Source of the DNA: an uncultured Lachnospiraceae bacterium
GTDB taxonomy: Bacteria; Bacillota; Clostridia; Lachnospirales; Lachnospiraceae
DNA length: 9,353 nt
Direction: 5' to 3'
Assembly: GCA_947653315.1 (NCBI GenBank)
Contig: CANTGP010000093.1
Coordinates: 1 to 9,353 of the forward strand
The notes below the pieces were generated by a model. It worked only from the letters and a program-made list of their open reading frames with translations, searched no databases and was not told the origin of the DNA. A program made the position numbers and the translations under genes. Below are positions 1-6,779 of this stretch, piece by piece. Numbering within the stretch: position 1 is the first letter of the stretch; each line of letters opens with the position of its first letter.

Positions 1-119
1 GCGATGGCCGTTGTGCCGGAGCCCGCGCAGATGTCCGCCACCACCTGGCCGGGGCTGGTGTAGGTTTTTATCAGGTATTCGCAAAGCTCCACGGGCTTTT
101 GGGTGGGGTGGACGGTATG
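1..119 (-). pseudogene. DNA methyltransferase fragment (N6/N4 type), runs off the window edge
   Basis: Reading the minus strand from 119 down to 3 gives an open frame containing HPTQKPVELCEYLIKTYT, then a glycine-rich AGSGTT stretch. HPTQKP followed by the SAM-binding FxGxG-like motif I is the typical C-terminal half of site-specific DNA adenine or cytosine-N4 methyltransferases of the class in which the catalytic D/NPPY motif comes first. That catalytic half is missing: upstream the frame passes directly into PcfB-like coding sequence near 120-131. The stretch has no start codon or ribosome binding site of its own, so I read it as a 5'-truncated remnant. The part beyond position 1 is not visible, so its true 3' end is unknown. 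Methyltransferases of this kind are common cargo of Tn1549-like conjugative elements, which agrees with the adjoining PcfB piece. The family call is fairly secure; the pseudogene status is inference. Confidence 0.7.
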
Positions 120-385
120 AGCTTTTTCACGCTCTGCCTGCCGTGGGGCGTCTGGCGGGCCCGGCGCTCCTTCTGTATCTTCCGGCCAGCCGCCCGAAGC
201 GCACTGGCCAGCACCCGGGCCGTCAGCTTTCCCGTCCGTATGGACAGCGCGATGGTGCGCCGGGAAACATCTTCGTCACCAACTTTAGCTTTTGCAATAT
301 CAGTAATGCAGATATAATCGTCAAAATTTCCCTCTGAAACAGTAATATTGATATTTTGTACCACAATTACTCTATTTTTCCCCAT
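71..385 (-). CDS. Chimeric 104-aa ORF: KilA-N start fused to a PcfB-like (DUF3801) fragment
   Basis: The ORF has a good start (GGAGG, six bases, ATG) and an upstream promoter, but its protein is a mosaic. Residues 1-38 (MGKNRVIVVQ..., DYICITDIAKAK) match the opening strands of KilA-N domains, a DNA-binding fold found in phages and in chromosomal orphans. Residues 39-89 (VSRRTIALSIRTGKLTARVL, then QTPHGRQSVKKL) resemble the start of PcfB, a DUF3801 protein encoded beside the VirD4/PcfC coupling protein of conjugative elements. Residues 90-104 are the neighbouring methyltransferase sequence read in the wrong frame, ending in TGA. Base composition jumps from AT-rich to GC-rich near 271, at the first join. 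Neither domain is complete, so a KilA-N or PcfB function is unlikely, although the ORF could still be expressed. The fragment identities rest on recalled family motifs, not on a search. Confidence 0.6.
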   Translation of the reverse strand: MGKNRVIVVQNINITVSEGNFDDYICITDIAKAKVGDEDVSRRTIALSIRTGKLTARVLASALRAAGRKIQKERRARQTPHGRQSVKKLIPSTPPKSPWSFANT

Positions 386-433
386 CCTTTTCCTCCCGTA
401 TTGCCTTGACTGAAATCTGATTACATATATAGA

Positions 434-463
434 ATCATATCATGTTATCCCTATTTTTTTCAA
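434..463 (-). promoter_or_regulatory. Predicted sigma-A promoter for the chimeric KilA-N ORF
   Basis: On the minus strand, TTGAAA (463-458) is followed by an 18-base spacer and TATGAT (439-434). A TG dinucleotide one base before the -10 gives an extended -10. Transcription would begin near 427, about 40 bases before the ATG at 385. The surroundings are strongly AT-rich. It presumably belonged to the original KilA-N gene. This is a sequence match only. Confidence 0.5.
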
Positions 464-471
464 TTAATTTG

Positions 472-485
472 CGAACATATGTTTT
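472..485. promoter_or_regulatory. SOS-box-like palindrome (possible LexA site)
   Basis: The plus strand reads CGAACATATGTTTT, with the perfect palindrome AACATATGTT at 474-483. The Bacillus-type LexA (DinR) consensus is CGAAC-RNRY-GTTYC, and this matches all but the last position. It lies about nine bases upstream of the -35 of the predicted promoter at 463-434, so repression would require LexA binding next to, not on, the core promoter. An AT-rich chance palindrome is the main alternative. Confidence 0.35.
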
Positions 486-634
486 TTGTATGTTTTACTA
501 TAATTTAAAAAACAATTATTCACTTTTAAATTTACCAGTTGCCAATACAGCATCAGGTAATGCACAATAAACACTTTATTCGACACCATATATCACAAAA
601 CAAAGTGCTTATTTCCCTAAAAATCTACTCTCAT

Positions 635-2401
635 TTATATAGGCAGACTATTTTCGACACACAACGCCCCATACCCCACTCTCGCATTCGGATACACATC
701 CTCCCCCCGGACCGGCCTGGCTCCCCTCCTCAAATACGCCTTCACTTTTTCCCCATACAAAAACACATCGTTACCCTTCACAATCCCCCACTCCATCATC
801 AGTGCCGCCGCCCCCGTTACGAAAGGCGTGGCGAAGGATGTTCCCGTCACCGACTGTGTGCCGCCCTGCCCGTTGCTTATGGTGATATCCACCCCAGGCG
901 CCACAATATCCGGCTTTACGTTCCTCCCTGCCAGCACTTCTTCCAACTCATTTTCCAAACGGTATCCCCTGCCGGAAAAATCCGCATAGGAATCGTATAC
1001 GCTGTTGTACGCACCTACCGTCACCACCTTTCCCGCCGTGGAAGGAATGGTTAACGTCACTTCCGGCGTGGGTACGAAAAAACGGGTACCTGCATTTAAT
1101 ACCACACTGCTTGGAAGGTAAAAATAATAATGTCCCGTCACGGTTTCCACCGGCTCAAGCAGAAATGTCCATACGCCGGAATCAATATAAGTCTGTTTGG
1201 GAATAAAATCAAAGAAGATTTCCTGATTTACCGAATAAGGGGACGGCTCCCCCACATATATAAGAATCTGTGTCTGCCCCATGCCAAGACGGACGGTTCC
1301 CGCCCTGTCCGTATCCACGGGCTGGCGCTCCCCGCCGGGAGCAATCAGCGTGATGCGGTAGCGGTCCGCGTATTCCTTCCATAACTGCACGTTCACCGAC
1401 CGTTCATATCCCGCAACCGCCAGTTCCACCCGCTTTGTGCCGTCTAAAATACCGGAAGCATGGCCGCCCGCAGCCCCCTCGTTCCCGCTCCCGACACAAA
1501 TAACGCTGCGTCCGATTTCCGTTATATTATCCATAAACCGTTCCAAAAGGGAAGTCCCGTCATGGGAACCGTACGTATTGCCGAAACTGATATTGACGGC
1601 CACCGGACGCCCTAACTGCACCGCCTTCTTCACCACATACGTTAATGCCCTCATCATTTCGGTGGTACGGGGAAAAGCCTCTTTTTTGGGATTTCCCAGC
1701 TTTACCACAATGAAATCGCTCTCCGGCGCCACCCCCGCATAACGTCCTCCCGAATCCATCCCGTTTCCCGCCGCGATTGCAGCCACGGCAGTTCCGTGTC
1801 CGGTGGTATCCATGGAAGGCACCATGCGCAACCGTTCTTCCCCTTCCGCCTTCAATGCCCCGTCAAGCTGTGCCTGGGTAAATTCCACGCCCACACGGAA
1901 ACCTTCCGGTGATGCCTGCCCGCTCCCTTCCGCAGGGATCAGCGTTTGGTCCCAAAGAAAAAGGATTCTGCTGCCTCCGTCCCGCTTCCTGAAATCCATC
2001 CGCGCATAATCAATGCCGGAATCAATCACCGCCACGATGGTTCCACTGCCGCTTAAATAGGGCGCCCTTACCGTAACCGGAGGGATGCAGGAAACTTCCT
2101 TTCCCTGCTGTACGCCAAAGTACAGCCTTTTTGGCATTTCCACATATTCCACTTCCTCCAGCTCCGCAAAAGAACGGATCAGGTTCCGCGGAAGCGTCAC
2201 GATGGCATACCCGGCAATCAGTTCTTCCACGCTGATCACAGGACTGTCCAGCCTTGCCAAATCACCGTTATACTTCACGATGATTTCCCAACGGTTATCC
2301 GTCCCGTCATACCAGACATCCATTCCCAAAGACTTCTCCCGTTCCTCCCCGGACATATCCAGCGCCAAATTCAATAAGTTTTCCAATTTCTGTGAATCCA
2401 T
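635..2401 (-). CDS. S8 family (subtilisin-like) serine peptidase, Csp-like
   Basis: This is a 588-residue subtilase that should cleave protein substrates by the Asp-His-Ser mechanism. The catalytic residues are all visible: D127 in AVIDSGID, H202 in TTGHGTAVA, S522 in GTSFATP, and the oxyanion Asn N307 in GSGNEG. Residues 1-95 look like the prodomain of clostridial Csp germination proteases. About 130 residues between N307 and S522 (roughly 325-455) are an insertion, matching the jelly-roll domain of Csp proteins. There is no signal peptide or membrane segment, so the protein is cytosolic unless packaged into spores or exported unconventionally. The start at 2401 is preferred because GGGGG lies five bases upstream; the frame is open to an ATG at 2500, but that has no ribosome binding site. 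It is the last gene of the receptor unit, 103 bases after its neighbour. Family assignment is secure; a germination role is inference. Confidence 0.93.
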   Translation of the reverse strand: MDSQKLENLLNLALDMSGEEREKSLGMDVWYDGTDNRWEIIVKYNGDLARLDSPVISVEELIAGYAIVTLPRNLIRSFAELEEVEYVEMPKRLYFGVQQGKEVSCIPPVTVRAPYLSGSGTIVAVIDSGIDYARMDFRKRDGGSRILFLWDQTLIPAEGSGQASPEGFRVGVEFTQAQLDGALKAEGEERLRMVPSMDTTGHGTAVAAIAAGNGMDSGGRYAGVAPESDFIVVKLGNPKKEAFPRTTEMMRALTYVVKKAVQLGRPVAVNISFGNTYGSHDGTSLLERFMDNITEIGRSVICVGSGNEGAAGGHASGILDGTKRVELAVAGYERSVNVQLWKEYADRYRITLIAPGGERQPVDTDRAGTVRLGMGQTQILIYVGEPSPYSVNQEIFFDFIPKQTYIDSGVWTFLLEPVETVTGHYYFYLPSSVVLNAGTRFFVPTPEVTLTIPSTAGKVVTVGAYNSVYDSYADFSGRGYRLENELEEVLAGRNVKPDIVAPGVDITISNGQGGTQSVTGTSFATPFVTGAAALMMEWGIVKGNDVFLYGEKVKAYLRRGARPVRGEDVYPNARVGYGALCVENSLPI

Positions 2402-2504
2402 GGTTTCCCCCGCTTTTTCATGCCTATAAGATATCCTATGCATCCGCATAAAAAAAGCCATGGGACAAAACGGAAACTGTCTTTCCCCAATTCGAGGCAT
2501 CCCG

Positions 2505-2906
2505 CTATCGAAATATCCGGCTCCTCAACAATAAATATACTGCCATGCCCAAAAAAAGATTGCCCAAAAAGCATAAACAGGTTCCCCGTTCCCCCTTTTC
2601 CCTCCTGTAATACAGAATCGCCAAACCGGATAAGACAAATACCGCCAAAACTCCCGTTTGGACGGGCCATATTTTCATATACACATCCCGGTCCATGGTC
2701 AGACGGTACCATTCATCACAAAGCAGGGCTAAAAAACGGTCTGCCAAAAGGCAGACCAAAATCCCTTCCACGTAAACCAAACGTGATTTTCCTTTCTTTG
2801 CCACAAGGTAACGCAGGAAAAGAAACAGCGCTGCATACCCTGCCCAAAACAAAACCACTATTCCCGCAGTGTCTTCCAGTATCACCCCCGGCATCACCTC
2901 ATGCAT
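2505..2906 (-). CDS. Small four-helix membrane protein of unknown function
   Basis: I do not recognise this 133-residue protein. It has four hydrophobic segments, at about residues 14-35, 43-64, 79-100 and 108-127, joined by short charged loops ([15 protein letters not shown]). No catalytic motif stands out. Its start overlaps the 3' end of the upstream chemoreceptor gene, whose TGA ends at 2899. Two ATGs lie side by side at 2909 and 2906; I chose 2906 because GGGAGGA at 2917-2911 is then five bases away, whereas 2909 leaves only two. The overlap and shared ribosome binding site indicate translational coupling with the receptor, so a partner or accessory subunit of that receptor is plausible. 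It is followed after 103 bases by the S8 peptidase. Confidence 0.75.
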   Translation of the reverse strand: MHEVMPGVILEDTAGIVVLFWAGYAALFLFLRYLVAKKGKSRLVYVEGILVCLLADRFLALLCDEWYRLTMDRDVYMKIWPVQTGVLAVFVLSGLAILYYRREKGERGTCLCFLGNLFLGMAVYLLLRSRIFR

Positions 2907-4356
2907 CATGTCCTCCCAAATCCTGCGCCAACAAAAAGATTTTCTCCAAGATTCCTTTGCAGTCGTTCATATTCGAAACCGCGTTTTCCGACATGCGCAG
3001 CCCCTCCGTGGAGGATGCCGCCACTTCTTCGCTGGCGGCGGAAAGCTGCGAGACGTTATCCGATATCGTTTCCGTGGATTTTAGGATTTCCTTCATCCGC
3101 TGCTCCGTATTCCTGATGTTTTCGGAGAGCACACCCATCTCCTTATTGATATCGTCAAAACGGCGGCGGGTATTTTCTATCATCTCATTCTGCTTTACCA
3201 CGGATTCCACGGAACGGTCAATGCTTTCATTGGCAAGCCTGGTATCCTCATTTAACAGCCCGATAATCCCGGTAATCTTGTTGGACGCTTCCTTGGTCTG
3301 TTCCGAAAGCTGGCGGATTTCCTCCGCCACAACGGCAAATCCCCTGCCTGCCTCCCCTGCCCTTGCCGCTTCTATGGATGCGTTGAGCGCCAACAGGCTT
3401 GTCTGGCTGGAAATGCTTAAAATGGAACCCACAAATCCCTGCACCTCATCCACCTGGGAAGTCAGCCTGCCGATGACATCCACCATTACGCTGCTCGCCT
3501 GCTCCACGCGCCCTGCCTGTTCCTTTAACTCCCTGACTTCTTCGGTTCCTTCCGCAAGCGTACCGTTGGTCCTTGCCGAAGCCTCCGTCATGCTTTTGAT
3601 TTCCGCTTCCGCTTTCTCCGTAATCTGCTGGATTTCCATACACATCTCCGCTTCCTCCTGGATGGATTCCGCCGTGCTTTCCGTACTCTCCGCAATATTG
3701 CTCATGGAAAAATTGCTGGTATCCACACACTCCTTCAGGCTGTCCACCATTTTCATCGCCTGACTGAAATAAGTAGAAATATCCTCCGCCACGGAAGTCA
3801 TTTTCCGGTTGCTCTCCTCCTGTCTGCCCGCCGCTTCCATAATGGATGCCATATTTTCCTCATTAAACCGCAGCAGCAGACGTATGACACGGATGGATGC
3901 CACTGCCGACAAAGCGATGGAAAACAAAACGATAACCGCCTGCTGACCGTCCGTCCCTAAATCATAACGGAGTAGGATGCGCAATAGGTTGGAACCGATA
4001 ATGACTGCATTTCCCCATATAATAATCCTCTTATTCAAAAAAGCCATGGAAGCGAACAAAATGGCATAAGCATAAACAAAAGAGATATCAGAGGAATTGA
4101 AAAGCACGATTACCGTATACGCCAATGCCCCGCTGCCGAGCATTGCCACGGCGCAGGTTTTCGTGTCCCGCATTTTAAGGAACACTGCGGTGCTTACCGC
4201 CACCGCCGCCACATCCGTCCCTAATTGAAAATATGCCTGCCACGTTGGACCGCTCAAGATCAAAAAAGCAAGCAGCGTCAGGATAAAATATCCCAAAATC
4301 ACCATTAAAGCCGGATAAACCGTACCGTTAGCCCCCCTATATTGTGTTTTCGTCAT
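2899..4356 (-). CDS. Methyl-accepting chemotaxis protein-like receptor with six membrane segments
   Basis: This 485-residue protein combines a membrane N-terminus with a cytoplasmic chemoreceptor signalling domain that would act on a CheA/CheW-type kinase complex. Residues 13-34, 39-61, 66-87, 92-107, 108-129 and 137-162 are hydrophobic, with only short loops, so there is no extracellular ligand-binding domain. No HAMP domain is evident. Residues 165-480 form a long coiled coil. Its hairpin tip carries the conserved [19 protein letters not shown] and [14 protein letters not shown] stretches (about 317-350). A likely methylation region is [14 protein letters not shown] (436-449). The start at 4356 has GGAGGG seven bases upstream; the frame also opens further upstream, at 4437, without support and within the predicted promoter. 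A good promoter lies about 57 bases before the transcript start codon. It overlaps the next gene by eight bases. MCP identity is secure; the ligand is unknown. Confidence 0.93.
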   Translation of the reverse strand: MTKTQYRGANGTVYPALMVILGYFILTLLAFLILSGPTWQAYFQLGTDVAAVAVSTAVFLKMRDTKTCAVAMLGSGALAYTVIVLFNSSDISFVYAYAILFASMAFLNKRIIIWGNAVIIGSNLLRILLRYDLGTDGQQAVIVLFSIALSAVASIRVIRLLLRFNEENMASIMEAAGRQEESNRKMTSVAEDISTYFSQAMKMVDSLKECVDTSNFSMSNIAESTESTAESIQEEAEMCMEIQQITEKAEAEIKSMTEASARTNGTLAEGTEEVRELKEQAGRVEQASSVMVDVIGRLTSQVDEVQGFVGSILSISSQTSLLALNASIEAARAGEAGRGFAVVAEEIRQLSEQTKEASNKITGIIGLLNEDTRLANESIDRSVESVVKQNEMIENTRRRFDDINKEMGVLSENIRNTEQRMKEILKSTETISDNVSQLSAASEEVAASSTEGLRMSENAVSNMNDCKGILEKIFLLAQDLGGHDA

Positions 4357-4419
4357 CCTCTTTCCCTCCATCCGTATGCCTGCCATGAAATTCATGCAGG
4401 ATTTATCTGTCTGTATTTT

Positions 4420-4447
4420 ATTATAACACGGCAGCAACGTATTTCAA
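4420..4447 (-). promoter_or_regulatory. Predicted sigma-A promoter of the receptor-protease operon
   Basis: On the minus strand, TTGAAA (4447-4442) is separated by 16 bases from a perfect TATAAT (4425-4420), preceded by TG one base earlier (extended -10). Transcription would begin near 4413, leaving a leader of about 57 bases before the ATG at 4356. It separates the receptor, membrane protein and protease unit from the upstream aminopeptidase gene and is the best core promoter in the window. Confidence 0.7.
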
Positions 4448-4483
4448 CCTTTATATGATAAAACATTATCACTTTTTCAGGTT
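4446..4483. repeat. Nested inverted repeat touching the receptor promoter
   Basis: An inner stem TGATAA (4456-4461) pairs with TTATCA (4466-4471) around a four-base loop. An outer pair, AACCT (4446-4450) and AGGTT (4479-4483), encloses it. The outer arm shares two bases with the -35 element at 4447-4442. It lies 20-57 bases after the aminopeptidase stop and lacks a following T-run in the gene direction, so it is a poor intrinsic terminator. An operator or a weak transcript-end hairpin are both possible. Confidence 0.35.
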
Positions 4484-4502
4484 TTACTGACTGTTCTACG
4501 CT

Positions 4503-5801
4503 TCACCCCCCATAAAAGCATTCCATCACGCGCACCATGTATTCCACGTCCTGTGCCCCTGCCGTCTCGTATGCCGAATGCATGGCAAGCTGCCCAATCC
4601 CTATGTCCACCGTGCTTACCGGTACCTGCGCAGCGGAAATGTTCCCTAATGTGGAACCGCCCGCAATATCCGAACGGTTGGCATAACACTGCCACGGCAC
4701 ATCCGCTTTCCTGCAGACTTCCTTCATCACCGCAGCGGATACCGCATCCGTCGTATACTTCTGTCCCCCGTGGTACTTGATAACGATGCCGCCGTTTAAA
4801 TACGGCCGGTTCGTCGGGTCAGCCTTTTCCGGATGGTTGGGATGTACCGCATGGGCGTTATCCGCCGAAATCATAAAGCTGTCCGCCATCAGCCTGCCAT
4901 AACTGCTTTCCTCCATACCCAGGGACTCCCCGATCCGCCGCAGCGTATCCTGGAGAAAATTGGATGCCGCCCCCTGCCTTGTGGTGCTTCCCACTTCCTC
5001 ATTGTCAAATACCGCCAGCAGGTTAGCATATTCTTCCGGTTTACCGTGCAGCATGGCATACAGGGACGCGTAAACGCAAGCCAGGTCGTCCAGCCTGGGA
5101 GTACCCACAAATTCCCCCTGCGCGCCAAACCTTCTTCCTTTTTCCCTGTTGTAAAGAAAGAAATCGCTTCCTAAAATATCTTCGGGCGAAACGCCGATTT
5201 CTTCCGCCATCAGCGTAAGAAACGGTTTGCCGTCCGCCCCCGCATACAAGGGAAGCATGTCGGTCTGCACATTGTATTCCACGCCTTTGTTCATGTCACG
5301 GTTCATATGGATTGCCACATTGGGAATCAGCACAAGATCCCTGTCCACCGCCACATTGCGAACTCCCGCGCCGCCCGCCAAAACTACCCTTCCCGCCACC
5401 GACAGCGGCCGGTCCAGCCATGTAGACAGGATTGCGCCTCCGTATTTCTCCACGTTGAGCTTGGCATAAACATCCTCCACTTTCATCTCCGGATTTTCCT
5501 TCACCTTAAAGCAGGGGGAATCGCTGTGGGACGCCACCATATGGAATCCCTTCGGTTTCTTTGCCGGAAGCTGGAATGCAATTAAGGACGAGCCGTTCCT
5601 CGTCACATAATATTTCCCGCCCATGGCAAGTTCCCACCGTTCGTTTTCATGGAGCTGCCCGTACCCCGCCGTTTCCAATTCCTGCCCCACATTCTCCACC
5701 GCATGGTAACAGGTGGGACTGTTCCTGATAAATGCCAGCATTTTCTTTACATGATCCACCGGCGCTGTTGCCGCTTTTTTTTGACTGTCTAATCCTCCCA
5801 T
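4503..5801 (-). CDS. apeB: M18 family metalloaminopeptidase (aspartyl aminopeptidase type)
   Basis: This 432-residue enzyme belongs to the M18 family of dinuclear metal aminopeptidases, cytosolic enzymes that remove N-terminal residues (often acidic ones) from peptides and usually assemble as dodecameric tetrahedra. The expected metal and catalytic residues are present in order: H92 in VASHSDSP, D238 in PRLDDL, E268/E269 in DNEEVGS, D314 in SADNAHAVHP, and H408 in LAMHSAYE. Length is normal for the bacterial ApeB branch. The start at 5801 has AAGGATG upstream; there is no signal peptide. It follows the DUF2156 gene after 69 bases in the same orientation and is the last gene of its run, before the promoter at 4447-4420. 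Codons 7-9 contain a run of eight adenines (5782-5775), a possible slippage site. The family is certain; the apeB symbol is by resemblance and substrate preference is not visible. Confidence 0.92.
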   Translation of the reverse strand: MGGLDSQKKAATAPVDHVKKMLAFIRNSPTCYHAVENVGQELETAGYGQLHENERWELAMGGKYYVTRNGSSLIAFQLPAKKPKGFHMVASHSDSPCFKVKENPEMKVEDVYAKLNVEKYGGAILSTWLDRPLSVAGRVVLAGGAGVRNVAVDRDLVLIPNVAIHMNRDMNKGVEYNVQTDMLPLYAGADGKPFLTLMAEEIGVSPEDILGSDFFLYNREKGRRFGAQGEFVGTPRLDDLACVYASLYAMLHGKPEEYANLLAVFDNEEVGSTTRQGAASNFLQDTLRRIGESLGMEESSYGRLMADSFMISADNAHAVHPNHPEKADPTNRPYLNGGIVIKYHGGQKYTTDAVSAAVMKEVCRKADVPWQCYANRSDIAGGSTLGNISAAQVPVSTVDIGIGQLAMHSAYETAGAQDVEYMVRVMECFYGG

Positions 5802-5825
5802 TTTTCATCCTTCCCTTCATTATTT

Positions 5826-5855
5826 TAAGATTCCATATTCTAGGATTCCATATTC
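5826..5855. repeat. 15-bp tandem duplication between the DUF2156 and M18 genes
   Basis: Two adjoining 15-base units, TAAGATTCCATATTC (5826-5840) and TAGGATTCCATATTC (5841-5855), differ at one position. They occupy most of the 69-base spacer just upstream of the aminopeptidase ribosome binding site. A recent slippage duplication is the simplest explanation; no function is evident. Confidence 0.7.
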
Positions 5856-5870
5856 CGCATACCATTCCCG

Positions 5871-6779
5871 TTAATTTTCCGTCACCAGTCCCTTTTCCAT
5901 CAAAAATGCCGGATCATAGGAGAGCTTCGCCCTGCGCAATCCCTCCTCCCCCGTATCCTCCTCCCTGTTGATATACCGGTACCCGGCAGCCTCATGCTCC
6001 ACAAACTGCTGGTTAATGATTGGGTAAGCGCCCTGTACATCCGCAAATGCTTTTTCAATATGCACCACGAACATGTCTTCCCCGCACGGTTCCCCGATGG
6101 AAAATGCCACCACCCTGCCTCCCGCACGGATCAGTCCGCCCTGCAGGTTTAGTTCCTTCAGGCTCTTTAACGCATGGACGGTGACACAGAACTCCTTATG
6201 CTTTTCCCCCCTTTTGGCACAGTCATTCCGTATCCGCCATTCTTCCGCCATATCCAAACATTCCGCCACATTTTCATCCGTTATTTTCTCATAACGCCAG
6301 TCCGGAAAATTTTCCTTAAAACGGTTGATATGGTTCCTTTTCCCGTGCAGCTTCTTTCCCGCAAGGGAAATCAGCCGTTCCGACTCATACACATAATCCG
6401 CCGCATCCCTGTCGTATTCCACCCGGAACCTTCCCGGATAGAGCCGCTCCAACTCCCCAAACTGTTTCGGGGACACCAAATGCATCCTAAAAGGCTCCCC
6501 CTGCTCCGCAAAATACCCAAGCAAGGTATCCACGGTTTTCTTAAAGTCCGCCCTGCCAAGCGGACAGCTCACCGACATCCCGGCCTCATCGGAAAGAAAG
6601 ACCAGCATGTCTTCCACCACCGCATAGCGGATGCCGTAAAAAGGCGCCCATAAATAATTGTTGGCAAACGTAAATTCACAGTTCCTTACCGGCTCCATAC
6701 GGTAATAATGGTTGATGATCCCCTCATCTTCCATCCCAAGGGGTTTCCAATGTATATTTATTTTCGTTTTGGCTTCCAT
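5871..6779 (-). CDS. DUF2156 / LPG-synthase C-terminal domain protein (GNAT-like acyltransferase)
   Basis: This 302-residue soluble protein resembles the PF09924 family, the cytoplasmic half of MprF-type phosphatidylglycerol lysyltransferases, with a doubled GNAT-like fold. Family hallmarks visible are an N-terminal half with NCEFTFANNYLW (33-44), the GKKLHGKRNHINRF stretch (141-154), AEEWR (178-182), and the late region VVHIEKAF...GAYPIINQQF with YINREEDTG (269-277). No transmembrane segments precede it, so it lacks the flippase part of MprF and stands alone, as is usual in clostridia. Its substrate is therefore not established; aminoacyl-tRNA-dependent transfer to a lipid or peptide is an inference from the family. 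The start at 6779 has AGAGGAG four bases upstream. A small out-of-frame ORF with a stronger ribosome binding site overlaps its first 56 bases. It sits 66 bases after the 153-aa gene and 69 bases before the M18 gene. Confidence 0.88.
   Translation of the reverse strand: MEAKTKINIHWKPLGMEDEGIINHYYRMEPVRNCEFTFANNYLWAPFYGIRYAVVEDMLVFLSDEAGMSVSCPLGRADFKKTVDTLLGYFAEQGEPFRMHLVSPKQFGELERLYPGRFRVEYDRDAADYVYESERLISLAGKKLHGKRNHINRFKENFPDWRYEKITDENVAECLDMAEEWRIRNDCAKRGEKHKEFCVTVHALKSLKELNLQGGLIRAGGRVVAFSIGEPCGEDMFVVHIEKAFADVQGAYPIINQQFVEHEAAGYRYINREEDTGEEGLRRAKLSYDPAFLMEKGLVTEN

Noticed and set aside
443..453. Partial I-SceI-like sequence TAGGGATAACA on the minus strand
   Set aside because: Only the first 11 of the 18 recognition bases match and no homing endonuclease gene is present; it is simply the promoter spacer.
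566..607. Possible terminator hairpin after the S8 peptidase
   Set aside because: The short AT-rich stems (AATAAA/TTTATT at 566-580 and CACTTT/AAAGTG at 572-607) lack GC content and a following T-run, so I do not call a terminator there.
539..1054. 171-codon open frame on the plus strand starting in the spacer
   Set aside because: Most of it is antisense to the S8 peptidase; composition is shadow-like (His, Arg, Pro rich) and no ribosome binding site precedes it.
2402..2500. N-terminal extension of the S8 peptidase to the ATG at 2500
   Set aside because: No ribosome binding site precedes 2500, whereas the ATG at 2401 has GGGGG five bases upstream and starts at the expected prodomain boundary.
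2420..3763. 447-codon open frame on the plus strand
   Set aside because: It lies antisense to the receptor, the four-helix protein and the start of the S8 peptidase, has a Ser/Pro-rich composition with no recognisable domain, and lacks a ribosome binding site. It is a mirror of strong genes on the minus strand.
4357..4437. N-terminal extension of the receptor to the ATG at 4437
   Set aside because: The extension contains the predicted -10 element and has no ribosome binding site; the ATG at 4356 has GGAGGG at proper spacing.
5647..5865. 72-codon minus-strand frame over the start of the M18 gene
   Set aside because: Its first part only translates the 15-bp tandem repeat and the rest reads the M18 gene out of frame; no ribosome binding site.
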